Part shown: positions 43,522 to 53,310 of the stretch, piece by piece
Numbering within the stretch: the stretch's first letter is position 1
Layout of the letters: the number at the start of each line of letters is the position of its first letter
Assembly (NCBI GenBank): GCA_900470285.1
Contig: UCAG01000007.1
Span: forward strand, 1 to 64,000
Direction of reading: 5' to 3'
Origin: Hyphomicrobiales bacterium
GTDB lineage: Bacteria > Pseudomonadota > Alphaproteobacteria > Rhizobiales > Rhizobiaceae
DNA: 64,000 bases
Position numbers and translations under genes: made by a program
Notes under the pieces: generated by a model
What the model saw: the letters and a program-made list of their open reading frames with translations, nothing else
The model's database searches: none
Told to the model about the DNA's origin: nothing

Positions 43522-44373
43522 TTATTCCCAGGCAGGAATACCTGTGCCTTTATAAGCGCGGTCAAGTTCTGCTTTGACAGGTTCGTTCTGGAAAGCTGCA
43601 ATCAATGGTTTGACCCATGCTGCTTCTTTGTCTTCAGTGCGGATCGCAATAAAGTTACGGTAAGGATTGTTTTCCTTAGCTTCCCAGCCGATTGCATCTT
43701 TCACAGGGTCAAGACCGGATTTGGCTGCCCAGTTATTGTTAACGACAGCTGCATCAAGATCGTCGATGGAAAGGCCGACAACACCGGCATCCAGTTCTTT
43801 GATTTCAAGCTTTTTAGGGTTTTCAACAATATCAATCGGGGTTGCAAGAATGCCTGCATCCGGATTGAGTTTGATCAGACCTTTGCTTTCCAGAACGCGC
43901 AGCGCACGGCCTTCATTGGTCGGGTCATTTGGTACGCCGACAATAGCGCCTTCTTTCAGATCTTCCAGCTTTTCAACCTTGCGGGAATAAATGCCGATTG
44001 GCCAGAGGGCAGTGTAACCGGCAACGGAGATTTTGTAACCGTGCTGTTTGATCTGCTCATTCAGATATGGCTCATGCTGAAATGCATTGGCGTTGATTTC
44101 TTTACGCTCCAGCGCTTCATTCGGCTGGGTGTAATCATTGAAAATAACGGTTTCGATTTTGAGGCCTTCTTTTGCAGCCTGTTCAGCAACAATTTTCCAG
44201 ACATCTTCGTCTTCACCACCCATGATGCCGACTTTGATGGTTGTGTCCTGTGCCTGAACCGACAGAGGTGCAGCAAATGCAACGCTCATGGCGACGGCGG
44301 AAAGCAGCATCATTTTCATGCCGGTGCGGCGCGAAATTAAGGTTTTGACGCGGGCGATATCTGACAACGACAT
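43522..44373 (-). CDS. metQ: Methionine-binding protein, MetQ/NlpA family
   Basis: A 283-residue periplasmic binding protein. After a long basic N-region the hydrophobic stretch MMLLSAVAMSVAFAAPLSVQA gives a signal peptide; there is no lipobox cysteine, so unlike many MetQ it should be soluble. The mature part has the NlpA features IKVGIMGGEDEDVWKI, NAFQHEPYL and VGVPNDPTNEGRALRVL. AAGGAAAA lies eight bases before the ATG at 44373; an earlier ATG at 44400 lies in a hairpin and lacks a ribosome site. Confidence 0.93.
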   Translation of the reverse strand: MSLSDIARVKTLISRRTGMKMMLLSAVAMSVAFAAPLSVQAQDTTIKVGIMGGEDEDVWKIVAEQAAKEGLKIETVIFNDYTQPNEALERKEINANAFQHEPYLNEQIKQHGYKISVAGYTALWPIGIYSRKVEKLEDLKEGAIVGVPNDPTNEGRALRVLESKGLIKLNPDAGILATPIDIVENPKKLEIKELDAGVVGLSIDDLDAAVVNNNWAAKSGLDPVKDAIGWEAKENNPYRNFIAIRTEDKEAAWVKPLIAAFQNEPVKAELDRAYKGTGIPAWE

Positions 44374-44728
44374 TGCTGTTTTCCTTATAGTTTTGGTCAT
44401 TAAGCGGTCTTCCGCTTAACTGTTTTGCCTCACAAATCTCATACCTGTTTTCTCTCAAACGGAGGCAGGCGGATTGTGTGAGTATATTCTTCACAGAATG
44501 CTGTTCGATAACAAGGAAGTTTCGTCTACGAATTTAGAATTATTAGAATATTTTTGCGTAATTTTGCCAAATTACGAATAAAACTATTGCAGATAAATAT
44601 ATGTTTATATTTAGCATTGTGCGTTTGGTAATAAGCTGCAGTCATTCGGAATCGGTTTTCATCATACAAAAACGCCCGCAATGCGAAGTGCATTACGGGC
44701 GTGATGATATGCGGATATGAGCTTAGTT
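44374..44728. other. Intergenic region between metQ and pbpC
   Basis: 355 bases. A hairpin TTAAGCGG / CCGCTTAA (44400-44419) sits in the metQ leader 27 bases before its start. No known SAM riboswitch pattern was recognised. The 44520-44660 part is AT-rich and probably carries the metQ promoter. The pbpC terminator is at its right end. Confidence 0.5.
44665..44703 (-). terminator. Terminator of pbpC
   Basis: ACGCCCG and CGGGCGT enclose an extended, partly paired stem; on the minus strand it is followed by TTTTTG. Confidence 0.8.
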
Positions 44729-46849
44729 TTAATCGATGAACACACGTACGCTGGCGGCACGGCCAATGGCATCAATCACAGTTAATGTGGAATAGCCGGC
44801 ACCATCCGGCTGCCACAGACCGGAACGTTTACGTGAGGCTTTGTCCAGCGGTTTACCATTGGCAAGCCAGACGAACGGAGCGCGACCGCCCTGCATTTTC
44901 AAAGCCAGCGGTGCGGTGGTGCCGTCAGGCTGGTTGGTTAGTTCAACCCGCGCACCTTCAGGCGGAAACAGGATTTGCGGCGGAGATTCACGCACGGATG
45001 CACTGACAAGCGGTGCGAGGTAAGGCGTGAAACGGCGCAAAGAGACGGGCAATTCGGATTGGCTCAAACGCATAGTGCCGACGGGTGCGGCTGCAAGCGG
45101 TGTGAAGCCGACACCGGATTTGGAAAACGCTTCAAACAGAATGGGTGCAGCGGAGCCATAACCACTTAAGCCCGGAACAGCACCATTATCGGCACGGCCG
45201 ACCCAGACGCCCAGTACATAACGCCCGTCAAAACCGACCGACCATGCATCACGATAGCCATAGCTGGTGCCGGTTTTATAAGCGAGGCCGCGCTGGAGTG
45301 ATCCCAGTGGCGGTTTAACGCCTGCCAGCACATCGGCCACCTGCCATGCGGCTGCGGGCTGCAGCAGCGGTTCGCCGGTGATGATATTAGTTCCGCCCTT
45401 GGCGCGATCATCTACGCCATTGGAAATGATAGAGGTTTTGCCGCGATTGGAAAGGCCGGTATAAAGCTGCACCAGATCTTTGAGACTGATGCCAAGCCCG
45501 CCTAGGCCAATGGCCAGCCCCGGAGTTTCACCCGGTGGTAGTGTGGTTTTAATGTCTGCGCGGCGCATCCGCACCATCAGACGCGTTGCACCGACACTGT
45601 CAAGCAGGCGGACGGACGGCACATTGAGCGAGAGCTGCAACGCCTCACGCACCGTTACATCGCCCTGATAGCTCATATCAAAATTGCGCGGGCGATAGCC
45701 GGAGAAATTGGTCGGGCGGTCTTCAATAATGGTTTCCTGCATCACCAGACCATCTTCAAAAGCCAGTCCGAAGATGAAAGGTTTGAGTGCTGAACCCGGT
45801 GAGCGCTGAACATTGGTCATATCAATCCAGCCGGAGCGGCTGGAGTCGAAATAATCTGAAGAGCCGACTTCACCGATAATATCCCCGGTGATCGCATCTG
45901 CCATGACCATCGCGACGGAGATTTTAGGGCCGAGGCGCTTGGCGGAATCCATTGCCACGGTTTCCAGCGCCTGCTGCACGGAACGCTTGAGCGTCACATG
46001 ATGCACATTGGCTTGCGGGTTTTTGCGCAGAGCGGCTTCGCTGACATGCGGGGCAAGTGTCGGCATGGCCAAGCGGCGCTTTGGAATGGCCAGATGTGCG
46101 GCGCGGTCGGCCTCATCATTGCCGATCAGAGAGGCAACGGCTAAGCGGTTCAGCACCCGATCACGGGCGGCGCGGGCATTATCAGGGTAACGGTCGGGAC
46201 GGCGGCGCTCCGGCAATTGCGGCAGGGCAATCAGCAGGGCTGCTTCTGAGGTTGTGAGCCTGCGCGGTTCCTTGCCAAAATAGGCGAGGCTCGCAGCACG
46301 AATGCCTTCAAGATTGCCGCCAAAAGGCGCAAGCGTCAGATAGGCATCGAGAATTTCTTCTTTCGACAGACGACGCTCAATTTGTACAGCGCGCAGCATC
46401 TGCCGGAACTTGGCGAAAAAAGAGCGCTCCGTGCGCGGTTCAATCAGACGGGCGACCTGCATCGACAGAGTGGAGCCGCCGGAAATAATGCGTCCGTGAC
46501 TGGCAAGTTGTACTGCCGCACGCCCCATGGCACGCGGATCAATGCCGCCATGATCACGGAACCGCTGATCCTCATAGGCAATCAGCATGTCTATAAATTG
46601 CGGGTCGACATCTTTATGCGTGGTAGCGAGCCGCCAATGACCGGACGGAATAGCAAAGGCACGCAGCAGATTACCGTCGCGATCCATCACTTCTTTGGAT
46701 GTCTGGCTGACAACCTCCAGCGGCGGCGGAAAGGCCTTGTCGAGAATTTCCAGACTGGCCCATGTTACAGCCAAAGCAATCGCGGTGCCGCTCAGGATCA
46801 TGAGCTTTTTGTGCGCTCGCGTTTTTTTACGGGGCTGGGTATCGGCCAA
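44729..46849 (-). CDS. pbpC: Penicillin-binding protein 1C
   Basis: A 706-residue bifunctional peptidoglycan synthase anchored by an N-terminal helix (residues ~15-35). The glycosyltransferase (GT51) has EDQRFRDHGGIDPRAMGRA with the catalytic glutamate and GGSTLSMQVARL. The transpeptidase has the SxxK motif in SPGSALKPF, SxN in SLNVPS and KTG in KTGTSYGYRDAW. A C-terminal ~90-residue BiPBP_C domain is present. The usual large alpha-2-macroglobulin partner gene is not next to it in this window. Confidence 0.95.
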   Translation of the reverse strand: MADTQPRKKTRAHKKLMILSGTAIALAVTWASLEILDKAFPPPLEVVSQTSKEVMDRDGNLLRAFAIPSGHWRLATTHKDVDPQFIDMLIAYEDQRFRDHGGIDPRAMGRAAVQLASHGRIISGGSTLSMQVARLIEPRTERSFFAKFRQMLRAVQIERRLSKEEILDAYLTLAPFGGNLEGIRAASLAYFGKEPRRLTTSEAALLIALPQLPERRRPDRYPDNARAARDRVLNRLAVASLIGNDEADRAAHLAIPKRRLAMPTLAPHVSEAALRKNPQANVHHVTLKRSVQQALETVAMDSAKRLGPKISVAMVMADAITGDIIGEVGSSDYFDSSRSGWIDMTNVQRSPGSALKPFIFGLAFEDGLVMQETIIEDRPTNFSGYRPRNFDMSYQGDVTVREALQLSLNVPSVRLLDSVGATRLMVRMRRADIKTTLPPGETPGLAIGLGGLGISLKDLVQLYTGLSNRGKTSIISNGVDDRAKGGTNIITGEPLLQPAAAWQVADVLAGVKPPLGSLQRGLAYKTGTSYGYRDAWSVGFDGRYVLGVWVGRADNGAVPGLSGYGSAAPILFEAFSKSGVGFTPLAAAPVGTMRLSQSELPVSLRRFTPYLAPLVSASVRESPPQILFPPEGARVELTNQPDGTTAPLALKMQGGRAPFVWLANGKPLDKASRKRSGLWQPDGAGYSTLTVIDAIGRAASVRVFID

Positions 46850-46949
46850 AATCTGTCTCCGCCTGTTGTAACAGGCTTAATTTAAGGCGGCAGATTGTAC
46901 CGTCCTTATAATCTTGCATATAACAGTGCAGAAAATAACGGGGAACACT

Positions 46950-47849
46950 ATGATCGACAAGCTGGAATATTTCATTGCGCTTGCGCGGGAAAAGCACTTC
47001 GGCAAAGCGGCAGAAGATTGCGGTATCACCCAGCCGACATTATCCGCCGGTATTCGTCAGCTTGAAGATATGCTGGGGGTTATGCTGGTACAGCGCGGTT
47101 CGCGCTTTCAGGGGCTGACACCGGAAGGGCAGCGCGTTCTGGAATGGGCAAGGCGCATTGTCGGTGATGCACGCACGATGAAAGAGGAAATGCGGGCAGC
47201 GCGTTTCGGCCTTGGCGGACATATCCGTATTGCGGCAATTCCCACCGCACTGGCCATGGTTTCACAATTGACGACGCCTTTTCGCGAAAAACATCCGGAT
47301 GTGACTTTTACAGTCATTTCCCGCACCTCTGTTGAAGTGCTGGCGGCTCTGGATAATTTCGATATTGATGCCGGAATCAGCTATCTGGACAATGAGCCGC
47401 TTGGAAAAGTTACCGCTGTGCCGATCTATCGTGAGAGCTATCAGCTGATTACATCGGTTGGCAGTCAGCTTTCGGAGCGTGAAAGTGTCACATGGGCAGA
47501 AGTGGGTGGCCTGCCGCTTTGTTTGCTGACAAGCGATATGCAGAACCGTCGTATTATCAATCAGCATCTGGCGCAGGCGGGTGTAACCGTGCAGCCGACA
47601 CTGGAATCCAATTCGATGATTGTGTTGTTTTCCCATATCCGTACAGGCAAATGGGCAAGTATCATGCCGCTCAATTTGTCCCAAATTCTGGGCTTTAGCG
47701 AGCCGATCCGCTCCATTCCGATTGTTGAACCGCAGGCCAGCCATAGTGTCGGGTTGATTGCTGCACAGCGCGAACCGCATACGCCACTGATCGCTGCGCT
47801 TTTGCATGAAGCCCGCGCTTTATCGCGGGTAATGATGTCGCTCGCTTAA
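46950..47849 (+). CDS. LysR-family regulator, probable activator of the fds operon
   Basis: A 299-residue LysR-type regulator: helix-turn-helix FGKAAEDCGITQPTLSAGIRQLEDMLG (residues ~16-42) and a type-2 periplasmic-binding effector domain. It is transcribed in the same direction as the formate dehydrogenase genes and lies 84 bases upstream of fdsG, as FdsR-type regulators do. The inducer is probably formate; this is inference from position. ATG 46950 has GGGGAA upstream. Confidence 0.88.
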   Translation: MIDKLEYFIALAREKHFGKAAEDCGITQPTLSAGIRQLEDMLGVMLVQRGSRFQGLTPEGQRVLEWARRIVGDARTMKEEMRAARFGLGGHIRIAAIPTALAMVSQLTTPFREKHPDVTFTVISRTSVEVLAALDNFDIDAGISYLDNEPLGKVTAVPIYRESYQLITSVGSQLSERESVTWAEVGGLPLCLLTSDMQNRRIINQHLAQAGVTVQPTLESNSMIVLFSHIRTGKWASIMPLNLSQILGFSEPIRSIPIVEPQASHSVGLIAAQREPHTPLIAALLHEARALSRVMMSLA

Positions 47850-47933
47850 TAGATTTTTTCTATCAATTAACGGTTTTACCCTATTGAATTTAAACCGCAG
47901 CTTTGATCTGTTCTAAGGTGGGGAACAGAAAAC

Positions 47934-48482
47934 ATGACAATTGCGGGAGACTTTGACGGTATGTCAGGCTCAAATTCAATTTATACAAGAAAGACTGACA
48001 ATGCTCAGAAACGTGCAACTCATAATGATATTGCTGCGCGTACGATAGAGATTATCAATGGATATAAGGCTGTTGAAGGCCCGCTGCTGCCTGTTCTGCA
48101 CGCCATACAGGAAGAGTTTGGTTATGTACCGGCGGAAACGCTGACACTGATTGCTGAGACGCTGAACCTTTCGCGTGCGGAAGTGCATGGCGTTATGACT
48201 TTTTATCACGATTTTCGTGCATCGCCTGCCGGTCGCCATGTGATCCGGTTGTGCCGCGCCGAGGCTTGCCAGTCTATGGACGGCGACCGCGTGGCAGAAG
48301 CGGTGCAAAAGCTGCTCGGTATCGGCTGGGGTGAAACAACCGGGGACGGTAAAATCACACTTGAGCCGGTTTATTGTCTTGGTCTGTGTGCCTGCGCGCC
48401 TGCGGCGCAAGTGGATGACCGGCTGATCGGTCGCCTGAATGAAGGCAAAGCAGAACAAATGATCGCGGAGGCACGGGCATGA
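47934..48482 (+). CDS. fdsG: NAD-dependent formate dehydrogenase subunit gamma
   Basis: A 182-residue NuoE-like electron-transfer subunit with a [2Fe-2S] cluster: ligands in CRAEAC (near residue 104) and CLGLC (near residue 146). The first ~35 residues are variable, with the conserved part starting at GYKAVEGPLLPVLHAIQEEFGYVP. The ribosome site is AGGTGGGG about ten bases before the ATG; an ATG 27 bases on is possible. First gene of fdsGBA-D; overlaps fdsB by four bases. Confidence 0.94.
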   Translation: MTIAGDFDGMSGSNSIYTRKTDNAQKRATHNDIAARTIEIINGYKAVEGPLLPVLHAIQEEFGYVPAETLTLIAETLNLSRAEVHGVMTFYHDFRASPAGRHVIRLCRAEACQSMDGDRVAEAVQKLLGIGWGETTGDGKITLEPVYCLGLCACAPAAQVDDRLIGRLNEGKAEQMIAEARA

Positions 48483-50047
48483 GTGTGAAAATTTATGTGC
48501 CTTGTGATGCCGCCGCTCTGGCACTCGGTGCCGATCAGGTTGCCAATGCGATTGCCGGTGAAGCTGTCAAGCGCGGTCTGGATATCAAGCTGGTGCGCAA
48601 TGGCTCCCGCGGTATGGTCTGGCTGGAGCCGTTGGTTGAAGTGGCAACGGATAAAGGTCGTGTGGCCTATGGTCCTGTGGATGTGTCTGATGTGGCCTCG
48701 CTGTTTGACAGCGGCCTGCTTGAGGGCAAAGAGCACCCGCTATCGCTGGGGCTGACAGAAGAAATTCCGTTTCTCAAAAAACAAACCCGCCTGACTTTTG
48801 CCCGTTGCGGTGTGACCGATCCTTTGTCGCTGGATGATTACCGCGCTCATGATGGGTTGAAAGGTCTGCAAAATGCAGTCGCGATGCAGCCTGCGGATAT
48901 TGTGGCTCAGGTCACGGATTCCGGTCTGCGCGGTCGTGGTGGTGCAGGTTTCCCGACCGGTATCAAATGGAAAACGGTTCACGATACCCAGAGCCCGCGC
49001 AAATATATTGTCTGTAATGCCGATGAGGGCGACAGCGGTACTTTTGCCGACCGTATGATTATGGAAGGTGATCCTTTCGTTCTCATCGAAGGAATGGCGA
49101 TTGCCGGTATCGCAGTGGGTGCCACCAAAGGCTATCTCTATACGCGCTCGGAATATCCGCATGCGATTGCGATGATGGAACAGGCTGTCGAGATTGCCCG
49201 CAAAGCTGGCGTTCTCGGTGCCTCGGTGCTTGGCTCACGTTTTGCCTTTGATATGGAAGTGCGCACCGGTGCCGGTGCCTATGTCTGCGGTGAAGAAACT
49301 GCGTTGCTGGAAAGCCTTGAAGGTAAGCGCGGACTGGTGCGTGCCAAACCGCCATTGCCTGCCCATAAAGGCCTGTTCGGCAAACCGACCGTGATCAATA
49401 ACGTGATCTCGCTGGCCTCCGTTCCGGTGATTATGGACAAGGGCGCTGCCTATTACCGTGATTTTGGTATGGGGCGCTCCCGTGGTACAATTCCGTTGCA
49501 GATTGCCGGTAATGTAAAATATGGCGGGCTGTTTGAAACCGCTTTCGGTCTGACACTGGGCGAGATTGTTGATGATATCGGCGGTGGTACCGCAACCGGC
49601 CGTCCGGTTAAGGCGGTTCAGGTCGGCGGGCCACTGGGTGCTTATTTTCCGCGCGCGCTGTTTGATACGCCGTTTGATTATGAAGCCTTTGCTGCCAAAG
49701 ACGGTCTGATCGGTCATGCCGGTCTGGTGGTCTTTGATGATCGGGCAGATATGCTGAAACAGGCGCGGTTCGCGATGGAATTCTGTGCCATTGAATCCTG
49801 CGGAAAATGCACCCCATGCCGTATCGGCTCCACACGCGGTGTTGAAGTGATCGACAGAATTGCAGCCGGTGTTGAGACCGATACACAGATCGAAGTTCTG
49901 ACAGATCTTTGCCAGACGATGAAGTTCGGCTCCCTGTGTGCGCTGGGCGGCTTTGCCCCTTATCCGGTGATGAGTGCGCTGACGCATTTTGAAGAGGATT
50001 TTCGTCCGCGCCCTGAAAGCCAGACTTTCGTGCAGGCAGCGGAATAG
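48479..50047 (+). CDS. fdsB: NAD-dependent formate dehydrogenase subunit beta
   Basis: 522 residues, a NuoF-like subunit with an N-terminal thioredoxin-like extension (to ~110). The NAD/FMN-binding stretch GRGGAGFPTGIKWKTVH lies near residue 155 and the [4Fe-4S] ligands are in ESCGKCTPCRIGSTRG near residue 440. It passes electrons from FdsG/FdsA to NAD. Its start overlaps the fdsG stop. Confidence 0.96.
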   Translation: MSVKIYVPCDAAALALGADQVANAIAGEAVKRGLDIKLVRNGSRGMVWLEPLVEVATDKGRVAYGPVDVSDVASLFDSGLLEGKEHPLSLGLTEEIPFLKKQTRLTFARCGVTDPLSLDDYRAHDGLKGLQNAVAMQPADIVAQVTDSGLRGRGGAGFPTGIKWKTVHDTQSPRKYIVCNADEGDSGTFADRMIMEGDPFVLIEGMAIAGIAVGATKGYLYTRSEYPHAIAMMEQAVEIARKAGVLGASVLGSRFAFDMEVRTGAGAYVCGEETALLESLEGKRGLVRAKPPLPAHKGLFGKPTVINNVISLASVPVIMDKGAAYYRDFGMGRSRGTIPLQIAGNVKYGGLFETAFGLTLGEIVDDIGGGTATGRPVKAVQVGGPLGAYFPRALFDTPFDYEAFAAKDGLIGHAGLVVFDDRADMLKQARFAMEFCAIESCGKCTPCRIGSTRGVEVIDRIAAGVETDTQIEVLTDLCQTMKFGSLCALGGFAPYPVMSALTHFEEDFRPRPESQTFVQAAE

Positions 50048-50059
50048 GAGTGACAGAAG

Positions 50060-52945
50060 ATGAGCTTAATTAAAGAAATCGATTACGGCACACCTGTTTC
50101 ACGTTCTGAGAAAATGGTGACCCTGACCATCGACGGCAATCAGGTGACCGTGCCGGAAGGCACTTCAATCATGCGCGCTTCGATGGAAGCCGGCATTGCC
50201 ATTCCGAAGCTTTGCGCCACCGATATGGTGGATGCGTTCGGTTCCTGCCGTCTGTGTCTCGTAGAAATTGAAGGTCGTAACGGCACGCCGTCTTCTTGTA
50301 CCACACCGGTGATGGAAGGTCAGGTGGTTCATACTCAGACCGGTCGTCTGAAATCTTTGCGTAAAGGCGTGATGGAGCTTTATATCTCCGATCACCCGCT
50401 GGACTGTCTGACCTGCGCCGCCAATGGCGACTGCGAATTGCAGGATATGGCCGGTGCTGTGGGCTTGCGTGATGTGCGTTATGGTCAGGATGGTTCCAAT
50501 CACGTATTTAAACAAGGCCGCAATGACGGTGCTCTGAATGCGAAATGGATGCCGAAAGACGAGAGCAATCCGTATTTCACCTATGATCCTTCCAAATGTA
50601 TTGTCTGCTCACGCTGCGTGCGTGCCTGTGAGGAAGTGCAGGGTACTTTCGCGCTGACCATTGAGGGGCGTGGTTTCAACTCCCGCGTCTCACCGGGGAT
50701 GCATGAGAGCTTCTTAGGCTCGGAATGTGTGTCCTGTGGTGCCTGTGTACAGGCTTGCCCGACAGCAACGCTGACAGAAAAGTCGGTGATCGAAATCGGT
50801 CAGCCGGAACATTCCAAAGTCACGACCTGTGCTTATTGCGGTGTCGGTTGCTCTTTCAAAGCGGAAATGCGCGGTGAAGAACTGGTGCGCATGGTGCCAT
50901 ATAAAGACGGTAAGGCCAACCGCGGCCACTCCTGCGTTAAAGGCCGCTTTGCTTACGGTTACGCCCATCACAAAGACCGTATTCTCAAACCGATGATCCG
51001 TGAAAAGATCACCGACCCGTGGCGCGAAGTGTCATGGGAAGAAGCCTATGGCCGTGTAGCCAGCGAGTTTAAACGCTTGCAGACCCAGTACGGGCGCAAC
51101 TCCATCGGCGGTATTACCTCATCGCGTTGTACCAATGAAGAAACCTTCCTTGTCCAGAAACTGATCCGTGCCGGTTTCGGCAATAACAATGTCGATACCT
51201 GTGCGCGTGTCTGCCATTCGCCGACCGGTTATGGTCTGAACCAGACTTTCGGTACTTCTGCGGGGACGCAGGATTTTGACAGTGTTGAACATAGCGATGT
51301 GGTGATGGTGATCGGTGCCAACCCGACCGACGGCCATCCGGTATTCGGTTCGCGCCTGCGTAAGCGTCTGCGCCAAGGTGCCAAGCTGATTGTGATTGAT
51401 CCGCGTCGTATTGATCTGGTGCGCTCACCGCATATTGAGGCAGCACATCATCTGGCACTGCGTCCGGGTACGAATGTGGCGATCATGACAGCGTTGGCGC
51501 ATGTGATTGTGACAGAAGGTCTGCAGGATGATGCCTTCATTCGCGAGCGTTGCGAGAATGAAGAGTTCCGCGATTGGGTGGAATTCGTCTCCCAGCCGCA
51601 ATACAGCCCTGAGGCTGTGGAACTGCTGACCGGTGTTCCGGCGGAAGAAGTGCGCGGCGCAGCCCGTCTGTTTGCAACCGGCGGCAATGGTGCAATTTAT
51701 TACGGTCTTGGTGTAACCGAGCATAGTCAGGGGTCCACCACCGTGATGGCGATTGCCAATCTTGCTATGGTCACCGGTAATATCGGCCGTAAAGGCGTGG
51801 GTGTGAACCCGCTGCGCGGCCAGAACAACGTGCAGGGCTCCTGTGATATGGGCTCATTCCCGCATGAACTGCCGGGCTATCGTCATATCTCCGATCCTGC
51901 AACCCGCGAGATTTATGAAAACATCTGGGGCGTGATCCTGCAGGATGAGCCGGGTCTGCGTATTCCGAATATGCTGGATGCGGCGGTGGAAGGCACCTTC
52001 AAGGGCATCTATATTCAGGGTGAGGATATTCTGCAGTCAGATCCGGATACCCGCCATGTGGCCGCCGGACTGGAAGCCATGGAATGTGTGGTGGTGCAGG
52101 ACCTGTTCCTCAATGAGACCGCCAATTTCGCCCATGTTTTCCTGCCGGGTTCGACCTTCCTCGAAAAGGACGGCACTTTCACCAATGCGGAACGCCGTAT
52201 CAACCGCGTGCGTAAGGTGATGACACCAACCAACGGCTATGCTGACTGGGAAGTGACGCAGAACCTGGCCCGTGCGATGGGACTGAACTGGAACTATACG
52301 CATCCGTCGCAGATCATGGACGAAATTGCTATGACCACACCGACATTTGCGGGCGTGTCCTATGAATTGCTGGAACGTGAAGGTTCCGTGCAGTGGCCAT
52401 GTAATGCTAAAGCACCGCTCGGCACGCCGGTGATGCATATTGACCATTTTGTGCGCGGGAAAGGCAAATTCATGCGTACGGAATATGTGGCGACTGACGA
52501 GCGTTCGGGTCCGCGCTTCCCGTTGCTGCTCACTACCGGACGTATTCTTTCGCAATATAATGTGGGCGCACAGACCCGCCGTACCGAGAATGTGGCATGG
52601 CATGCGGAAGACCGTCTGGAAATCCATCCGCATGATGCGGAAGTGCGTGGTTTGCGGGATGGTGACTGGGTGAAAATCGCCAGCCGTGCCGGCGAAACAA
52701 CCTTGCGGGCGCTGGTTACAGACCGTGTGACACCGGGTGTGGTCTATACGACCTTCCACCACCCGACCACACAGGCCAATGTGGTGACTACTGATTTTTC
52801 GGACTGGGCGACCAACTGTCCGGAATATAAGGTGACTGCGGTGCAGATCAGCGCGTCTAACGGCCCGACACAATGGCAGCAGGAATATCGTGAACATTCT
52901 GATGCCAGCCGCCTTATTGAAGCAGCTTTGGATACGGTGAGCTAA
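50060..52945 (+). CDS. fdsA: NAD-dependent formate dehydrogenase subunit alpha
   Basis: A 961-residue molybdenum enzyme subunit. The N-terminal NuoG-like part (to ~250) binds several iron-sulfur clusters: HPLDCLTCAANGDCELQ, CIVCSRCVRAC and CVSCGACVQAC. The catalytic part opens with CAYCGVGCSFK. The molybdenum ligand is a cysteine (ARVCHSPT), not selenocysteine, and the C-terminal molybdopterin-binding domain is complete. Oxygen-tolerant formate oxidation with NAD is expected. Cytoplasmic: there is no Tat signal. Confidence 0.96.
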   Translation: MSLIKEIDYGTPVSRSEKMVTLTIDGNQVTVPEGTSIMRASMEAGIAIPKLCATDMVDAFGSCRLCLVEIEGRNGTPSSCTTPVMEGQVVHTQTGRLKSLRKGVMELYISDHPLDCLTCAANGDCELQDMAGAVGLRDVRYGQDGSNHVFKQGRNDGALNAKWMPKDESNPYFTYDPSKCIVCSRCVRACEEVQGTFALTIEGRGFNSRVSPGMHESFLGSECVSCGACVQACPTATLTEKSVIEIGQPEHSKVTTCAYCGVGCSFKAEMRGEELVRMVPYKDGKANRGHSCVKGRFAYGYAHHKDRILKPMIREKITDPWREVSWEEAYGRVASEFKRLQTQYGRNSIGGITSSRCTNEETFLVQKLIRAGFGNNNVDTCARVCHSPTGYGLNQTFGTSAGTQDFDSVEHSDVVMVIGANPTDGHPVFGSRLRKRLRQGAKLIVIDPRRIDLVRSPHIEAAHHLALRPGTNVAIMTALAHVIVTEGLQDDAFIRERCENEEFRDWVEFVSQPQYSPEAVELLTGVPAEEVRGAARLFATGGNGAIYYGLGVTEHSQGSTTVMAIANLAMVTGNIGRKGVGVNPLRGQNNVQGSCDMGSFPHELPGYRHISDPATREIYENIWGVILQDEPGLRIPNMLDAAVEGTFKGIYIQGEDILQSDPDTRHVAAGLEAMECVVVQDLFLNETANFAHVFLPGSTFLEKDGTFTNAERRINRVRKVMTPTNGYADWEVTQNLARAMGLNWNYTHPSQIMDEIAMTTPTFAGVSYELLEREGSVQWPCNAKAPLGTPVMHIDHFVRGKGKFMRTEYVATDERSGPRFPLLLTTGRILSQYNVGAQTRRTENVAWHAEDRLEIHPHDAEVRGLRDGDWVKIASRAGETTLRALVTDRVTPGVVYTTFHHPTTQANVVTTDFSDWATNCPEYKVTAVQISASNGPTQWQQEYREHSDASRLIEAALDTVS

Positions 52946-52948
52946 GCT

Positions 52949-53179
52949 ATGAGTGAACATACTTATCGCAGCCGTATTCCGATGATGGCATCGCAGATTG
53001 CCACATTTTTCAGTTCGCAGACGCAGATTGATCAGGCGGCAGGTGTTGCCAAACATATCAATATGTTCTGGGAACCGCGTATGCGTACGCAATTGTTCAA
53101 TTTGATTGATGCAGGCGGAGAGGGGTTACATCCTCTGGTTATTGAAGCGGCACCGCTGATTAAACGTCCAAATGCATAA
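52949..53179 (+). CDS. fdsD: Formate dehydrogenase subunit delta
   Basis: A 76-residue small subunit starting three bases after fdsA. The central WEPRMRTQLFNLI and the early MASQIATFF match the FdsD family, which aids assembly and stability. In the usual fdsGBACD order fdsC (FdhD-like sulfur carrier) lies before fdsD; here it is absent. Confidence 0.93.
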   Translation: MSEHTYRSRIPMMASQIATFFSSQTQIDQAAGVAKHINMFWEPRMRTQLFNLIDAGGEGLHPLVIEAAPLIKRPNA

Positions 53180-53183
53180 GAAA

Positions 53184-53222
53184 ATGCAGCCGGATACAGT
53201 CCTGTGTCCGGCTGTTTGTTTC
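53184..53222 (+). terminator. Terminator after fdsD
   Basis: CAGCCGGATACAG and TGTGTCCGGCTG pair with one mismatch and a short loop, followed by TTTGTTTC. Confidence 0.75.
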
Positions 53223-53310
53223 AGGGATAAATAAACTTCATTACGACATTGAGGGATGCTCACAGGAGATGGGCAGGCTGCGGCGCGTCCGCAGAAGGGA
53301 GGACTATGTT

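Noticed and set aside
44401-44520. SAM-type riboswitch before metQ
   Set aside because: I compared the leader with the SAM-II pattern common in alphaproteobacteria and did not find the conserved loops; only a simple hairpin is visible.
52037-53092. Minus-strand open frame opposite the end of fdsA and fdsD
   Set aside because: Overlaps two confirmed genes in antisense and shows no family features.
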